Part shown: positions 6,323-8,928 of the stretch, in pieces
Numbering within the stretch: position 1 is the first letter of the stretch
Layout of the letters: each line of letters begins with the position of its first letter
Assembly: GCA_013298245.1 (NCBI GenBank)
Contig: JAAFHD010000127.1
Location: 1 to 8,928, forward strand
Direction of reading: 5' to 3'
DNA from: Alphaproteobacteria bacterium
GTDB lineage: Bacteria > Pseudomonadota > Alphaproteobacteria > Acetobacterales > Acetobacteraceae
Length of the DNA stretch: 8,928 nt
Made by a program: the position numbers and the translations under genes
Notes under the pieces: generated by a model
Databases searched by the model: none
The model's input: the letters and a program-made list of their open reading frames with translations, nothing else
What the model was told of the DNA's origin: nothing

Positions 6323-7083
6323 GCACCCCCTCCCACCGCCGCGCGGCCACCACGCAACAGGTCTGGATCGTCTTCTCCGGCCGTGCCGACATGCCCTGGC
6401 AGCGCCTGTTGCGCCAGGGCTTCCGCCACTGCTTCGCGGCCATCCATGACGACCACGGATGGTCCGTCCTGGACCCGCTGCAAGGCCGCCTGGTGGTGGC
6501 CCGGATCGACGCCGATCCGGACTTCCACCTGCCCGCCTTCTATCGCCGCGCGGGCCTTCTGCCGATCGGCCCCTTCGCCCCATCACCACCCCGTGCCGCC
6601 CCCCTGCCGCAGCTGCTGCCGATGAACTGCGTGGGCCTCTGCCGTGCCGTGCTCGGCGCCGCCGCGCCCTTCGCGCTGACCCCCCATGGGTTGTATCGCG
6701 CGCTGACAAATCTTCCCGACACAAGCATTTTATCCTTGACAACGGACCATGGTCCTGGGTATTTCAACCCTATCAACGGGCGAATTGCGCCCGCCCCCAG
6801 GCCGGCACCGCTCACAGCGGGCGCCGGCCTTTCCATTTCCCCCCGCAGGAGTGCACGGCCCATGGGCAGCCTTTTCAGCGCGCCAAAACCCGTCCGCGTC
6901 GATCCGCCGCCGCCGCCGCCGCAAACCCCCGCACCCAATCCCGCGGTGATCGAATCAGAAGCCCGCAACGACAATCGGCTCCGTGCCCGCCGCGGCCTCG
7001 CCGGCACCATCACCACCTCCGCGCGCGGTGTGCTGGGCAGCCTGCCCGACGCCCTGCCCCGCCGCTCACTGCTGGGGGAATGA
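6319..7083 (+). CDS. Putative papain/NlpC-P60-like phage-cluster protein, open frame read through into the next gene
   Basis: The GTG at 6319 overlaps the previous TGA, and the frame stays open to TGA 7081-7083 (254 residues). The compact, plausible domain is residues 1-129 (to about 6705). It has QVWIVFSGRADMPWQRLL, then FRHCFAAI with His37, HGWSVLDP with Asp52, and MNCVGLCRAVLG with Cys104, closing with ALTPHGLYRAL. A His before a Cys at a helix start is the order of circularly permuted NlpC/P60 papain-like enzymes. This makes a peptidase or amidase role possible, for instance cell-wall attack or virion maturation, but it is only a motif-level guess. Residues 130-181 look unlike the rest: more AT-ending codons, no family pattern, and they overlie a promoter-like box and a hairpin. 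From residue 182 the frame coincides with a separate small gene starting at ATG 6862. The original stop may have been lost by a small indel; TGA at 6704-6706 lies in a neighbouring frame. The N-terminal part is a confident gene; its true 3' end is uncertain. Confidence 0.65.
   Translation: MSTPSHRRAATTQQVWIVFSGRADMPWQRLLRQGFRHCFAAIHDDHGWSVLDPLQGRLVVARIDADPDFHLPAFYRRAGLLPIGPFAPSPPRAAPLPQLLPMNCVGLCRAVLGAAAPFALTPHGLYRALTNLPDTSILSLTTDHGPGYFNPINGRIAPAPRPAPLTAGAGLSISPRRSARPMGSLFSAPKPVRVDPPPPPPQTPAPNPAVIESEARNDNRLRARRGLAGTITTSARGVLGSLPDALPRRSLLGE
6736..6765 (+). promoter_or_regulatory. Candidate internal promoter: perfect TTGACA with palindrome in spacer
   Basis: A perfect -35 consensus TTGACA (6736-6741) is followed after 18 bp by TATTTC (6760-6765), a weak -10. 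The spacer carries a 12-bp perfect palindrome, GGACCATGGTCC (6744-6755), which could be an operator. The site lies about 100 bp upstream of the small proline-rich gene and the portal gene, in a stretch whose codon use argues against true coding. It may give the structural genes their own start of transcription. The -10 is poor, so activity is uncertain. Confidence 0.4.
6799..6830 (+). terminator. Strong GC-rich hairpin, possible terminator or 5'-UTR structure
   Basis: AGGCCGGC (6799-6806) pairs perfectly with GCCGGCCT (6823-6830). Inside, CCGCT (6808-6812) pairs with AGCGG (6816-6820) around a CAC loop, leaving a small internal bulge. TTCCATTTCC follows, a T-containing but imperfect tract. 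The hairpin lies between the candidate promoter at 6736 and the ribosome site at 6847. It could terminate the upstream transcript, attenuate the downstream one, or be a leader structure. It sits inside an open frame, which is unusual for a terminator. Confidence 0.45.
6847..6851 (+). promoter_or_regulatory. Ribosome binding site that defines the start at 6862
   Basis: AGGAG lies 10 nt before ATG 6862, in frame with the upstream papain-like ORF. It is one of the best Shine-Dalgarno matches in the window and shows that translation very probably starts here afresh, whether or not the upstream frame reads through. Confidence 0.65.
6862..7083 (+). CDS. Small proline-rich phage structural-cluster protein
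   Basis: 73 residues from ATG 6862, sharing its frame and stop with the longer ORF that begins at 6319. It starts MGSLFSAPKP and continues with six consecutive prolines (15-20), encoded by a pure run of six CCG codons (6904-6921). A basic segment follows (NRLRARRGLAGTITTSARGV), and it ends RRSLLGE. I recall proteins of this shape (MGGLF-x-x-PKP, proline stretch, RGRAGTI-x-TS-x-RG, K/R-x-LLGE end) directly before podovirus-like head-tail connector genes; their function is unknown. There is no signal peptide or membrane segment. The gene is followed after 4 nt by the portal start, and its 3' end carries that gene's ribosome site (GGGGGA, 7074-7079), so the two are probably coupled. Confidence that this is a real independent gene is good; the role is not known. 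Confidence 0.75.
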   Translation: MGSLFSAPKPVRVDPPPPPPQTPAPNPAVIESEARNDNRLRARRGLAGTITTSARGVLGSLPDALPRRSLLGE

Positions 7084-7087
7084 CCGC

Positions 7088-8488
7088 ATGAACCCCGCCG
7101 CCATCCTCTCCCGCATGGACGCAGCCCTCGCCCGCCGCCGCCCGCACGAAGCCGCCTGGAACGACGCCTATGACCACGTGCTGCCAGGCCCCGCGACCCG
7201 CGCCGCACTCTTCGACGCCACGGCCGCCGACGCCGCCGAACAACTGGCGGCATCCTTGCTGGCGGAACTCACGCCACCCTGGTCGCGCTGGTTCGGCCTG
7301 GCCCCTTCCGAAGACATCGCCGGCACCAGTGAAGGCCAGGCCAGCGCCTTCGCCCTCGAAGGCACCGCGCGCATCCTGCAGCGCGAGCTCGACCGCTCCA
7401 ACTTCTCGATCGAAATGCACCAAGCATTTCTTGACCTGGTCATCACCGGCACCGGCGTGATCCTGGTCGAAGAAGCGCCGCTCGGCGAAGCCTCCGCACT
7501 GCGCTTCACCGCCATCCCCATGCTCTCCGCGGTGCTCGAAGAAGGCCCGTCGGGCCGCCTCACCACCGTCTTCCGCGAAAGCCGCGCCACCGCCGAAGAG
7601 GTGCTGAAACGCTTCCCCTTCGCGGAACTCCCGCCCGCCATCGCGCAGGACATCACCACCCGCCACCGCCTGGTCGAGGCCGTCTGGCCCGACCAGCACG
7701 GCACCAAATACGCCGCCATCCTGGCGACCGGCGCCGAGGCCCCGATCCTGCTCGCCGAAGGCGGCTTCGCCGAAAGCCCCTTCATCGCCTTCCGCTGGCT
7801 GAAAGCGCCGGGCGAAGTCTATGGCCGCGGCCCCGTCATCAAGGCGCTGCCCGACATCCGCACCGCCAACCGCGTGGTCGAACTGGTGCTGAAAAACGCC
7901 TCCATCGCCTGCACCGGCATCTGGCAGGCCGAAGACGACGGCGTGCTCAACCCCGCCACCGTCGAACTGAAACCCGGCGCCATCATCCCCAAAGCCCCGG
8001 GCAGCGCGGGCCTGACACCCCTTCAAGCTCCCGGCAGTTTCGACGTCTCGCAACTCATCCTGACGGATCTCCGCGCCCGCATCCGCACCGCACTGCTGGC
8101 TGACCGCCTCTCCGCCCCACGCGATGCACGCATGACCGCCACCGAAGTGATGGAACGCAGCGCCGAGACCGCCCGGCTGCTCGGCGCCACCTATGGCCGA
8201 CTGCAAACCGAACTGCTGACGCCCCTCATCGGCCGCGCACTCTCCATCCTCGCCCGCCGCGGCGAAGTGCCGCCCATGCTGCTCGACAATCAAGGCGTGC
8301 GGCTGATGTACGAAAGCCCGCTCGCCCGCGTCCAAGGCCGCGCGGATGCCGCCAATACGCTGCTCTTCCTCGAAGCCGTCAACAAACTCGGCGCCGCCGC
8401 GGCACAACAAATCGACACCGTCGCGACCACCCGTTGGCTCGCCCGCACCCTCGGCGCGCCCGCCGAAATCCTCATCCCCCAGGAGTGA
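7088..8488 (+). CDS. Phage head-tail connector (portal) protein, podovirus type
   Basis: 466 residues from ATG 7088, with GGGGGA 8 nt upstream; the family usually has about 450-550. Portal proteins form the dodecameric ring at one head vertex through which DNA is packaged and ejected, and they dock the tail. Family-typical features are: an N-terminal basic helix; YDHVLPG (28-34, the 'Y-x-x-P' element); LLAELTPPWSRWFGL (57-71); GTGVILVEEAP near 120; YGRGPVIKALPDIRTANR (245-262), the most diagnostic block; and a late MTATEVMERSAETARLLG (349-366) followed by a helical stem with TPLIGRALSILARRGEVP. This fits the head-tail connector family of T7-like and related short-tailed phages, not the lambda/HK97 portal families. 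No stop or frameshift interrupts it. A GTG at 6983 would extend the frame upstream but would overlap the 73-aa gene, so it is rejected. The ribosome site of the next gene lies at its 3' end. Confidence 0.9.
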   Translation: MNPAAILSRMDAALARRRPHEAAWNDAYDHVLPGPATRAALFDATAADAAEQLAASLLAELTPPWSRWFGLAPSEDIAGTSEGQASAFALEGTARILQRELDRSNFSIEMHQAFLDLVITGTGVILVEEAPLGEASALRFTAIPMLSAVLEEGPSGRLTTVFRESRATAEEVLKRFPFAELPPAIAQDITTRHRLVEAVWPDQHGTKYAAILATGAEAPILLAEGGFAESPFIAFRWLKAPGEVYGRGPVIKALPDIRTANRVVELVLKNASIACTGIWQAEDDGVLNPATVELKPGAIIPKAPGSAGLTPLQAPGSFDVSQLILTDLRARIRTALLADRLSAPRDARMTATEVMERSAETARLLGATYGRLQTELLTPLIGRALSILARRGEVPPMLLDNQGVRLMYESPLARVQGRADAANTLLFLEAVNKLGAAAAQQIDTVATTRWLARTLGAPAEILIPQE

Positions 8489-8493
8489 ACCCG

Positions 8494-8928
8494 ATGACCG
8501 AGAGCCTGCTCGAAACCGCACTTGAAACGCCCGCGCGCCAGCACGACACCGACAAGCCCGCACGCCCCACCGACATCCCGGAAAAATTCTGGGACGCCGA
8601 ACGCGGCGAATTGCGTATCGACGCGCTGGTCAAATCCTACCGCGAACTCGAACGCCGCATGTCGCAACGCACGACCCGCCCCGCCGACGACGCCGACGAC
8701 GAGGAAAAACGCCGCTGGCGCGAAATGCTGGACATCCCCGACAGCCCCGACGCCTACGAAATCCAGCCGCCCGAAGGCCTCGGCATCGACCCCGACGTCA
8801 ACACGCGCCTGCACCAGGCCGGCTTCTCCCGCGCACAAACCCAGCTCGTCTACGAACTCGCCGCCGAACGCATCCTGCCCCTCGTCGTCGAAGCCGCGCA
8901 GCAATACGAAGCCGAACGCCAGGTCGAA
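8494..8928 (+). CDS. Phage scaffolding / capsid assembly protein, 5' part
   Basis: ATG 8494 is preceded by AGGAG (8481-8485) at 8 nt and lies 5 nt after the portal stop. The frame is open to the window edge, giving 145 residues without a stop, so the gene is truncated by the window. After an acidic, disordered-looking start it has the motif IPEKFWDAERGELRIDALVK (28-47) followed by SYRELERR. In my recollection this 'P-E-K-F-W-D-x-x-x-G-x-x-R-x-D-A-L-x-K-S-Y-x-E-L-E' block is typical of scaffolding or capsid-assembly proteins of podovirus-like phages. The next stretch is highly charged and helical (Asp, Glu, Arg), with DIPDSPDAYEIQPPEGLGID around 88-107. Its position right after the portal matches the T7-type order portal, scaffold, major capsid. 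It would act inside the procapsid and leave before DNA packaging. A major capsid gene is expected beyond the right edge. Confidence 0.85.
   Translation, partial: MTESLLETALETPARQHDTDKPARPTDIPEKFWDAERGELRIDALVKSYRELERRMSQRTTRPADDADDEEKRRWREMLDIPDSPDAYEIQPPEGLGIDPDVNTRLHQAGFSRAQTQLVYELAAERILPLVVEAAQQYEAERQVE

Noticed and set aside
6983..7087. GTG start extending the portal protein by 35 residues
   Set aside because: It overlaps the 73-aa gene in another frame and encodes Pro/Ala/Cys-rich filler; ATG 7088 has a good ribosome site and a family-like N-terminus.
7010..8563. Long minus-strand open frame opposite the portal gene (about 517 codons)
   Set aside because: It mirrors the portal codons in a GC-rich region, is rich in low-complexity Gly/Ala/Glu/Asp/Phe, has no recognisable motif and spans three plus-strand genes with good ribosome sites. 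It is a shadow frame.
1..8928. CRISPR arrays, tRNA or rRNA genes, and insertion sequences
   Set aside because: No spaced direct repeats, no cloverleaf or rRNA-like stretch, and no transposase frame or terminal inverted repeats were seen on either strand.

Overview
The window is GC-rich and almost fully coding, with strong C/G third-position bias. The gene families and their arrangement suggest an alphaproteobacterium, probably Rhodospirillales/Acetobacteraceae-like. That placement is inferred from protein character and base composition, not from a marker gene or a search.

Left part (1-5146, + strand): the glutamate synthase (GOGAT) locus. It opens with the last 38 residues of a GltD-like small subunit. 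A short secreted DUF2059-type protein follows, overlapping gltD, and then the complete large subunit gltB. GltB carries its propeptide, N-terminal nucleophile cysteine, FMN-domain motifs, the Cys triad of the 3Fe-4S cluster and the C-terminal glycine-rich domain. The gltB stop codon lies in the loop of a perfect 10-bp inverted repeat.

Middle (5162-5932): a minus-strand HTH plus S24-peptidase regulator (LexA/CI-like) ends 15 bp from gltB, tail to tail. A 114-bp AT-richer divergent intergenic region separates it from the rightward genes. This region holds a plausible rightward promoter with an inverted repeat in its spacer.

Right part (5933-8928, + strand): a tightly packed phage-derived virion cluster. 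In order it holds an uncharacterised 129-aa protein, a putative papain/NlpC-P60-like protein (candidate His and Cys), a small proline-rich protein, a podovirus-type head-tail connector (portal), and the start of a scaffolding/capsid-assembly-like protein that runs off the window. No integrase, terminase, replication or lysis gene is visible. The cluster is therefore either the head module of a prophage whose other genes lie to the right, or a reduced/domesticated element.

The oddest spot is 6706-6861. The reading frame of the papain-like gene runs without a stop through a stretch that looks intergenic: perfect TTGACA box, 12-bp palindrome, strong GC hairpin, and a good ribosome binding site for the next gene. 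It then fuses in frame to the next small gene.
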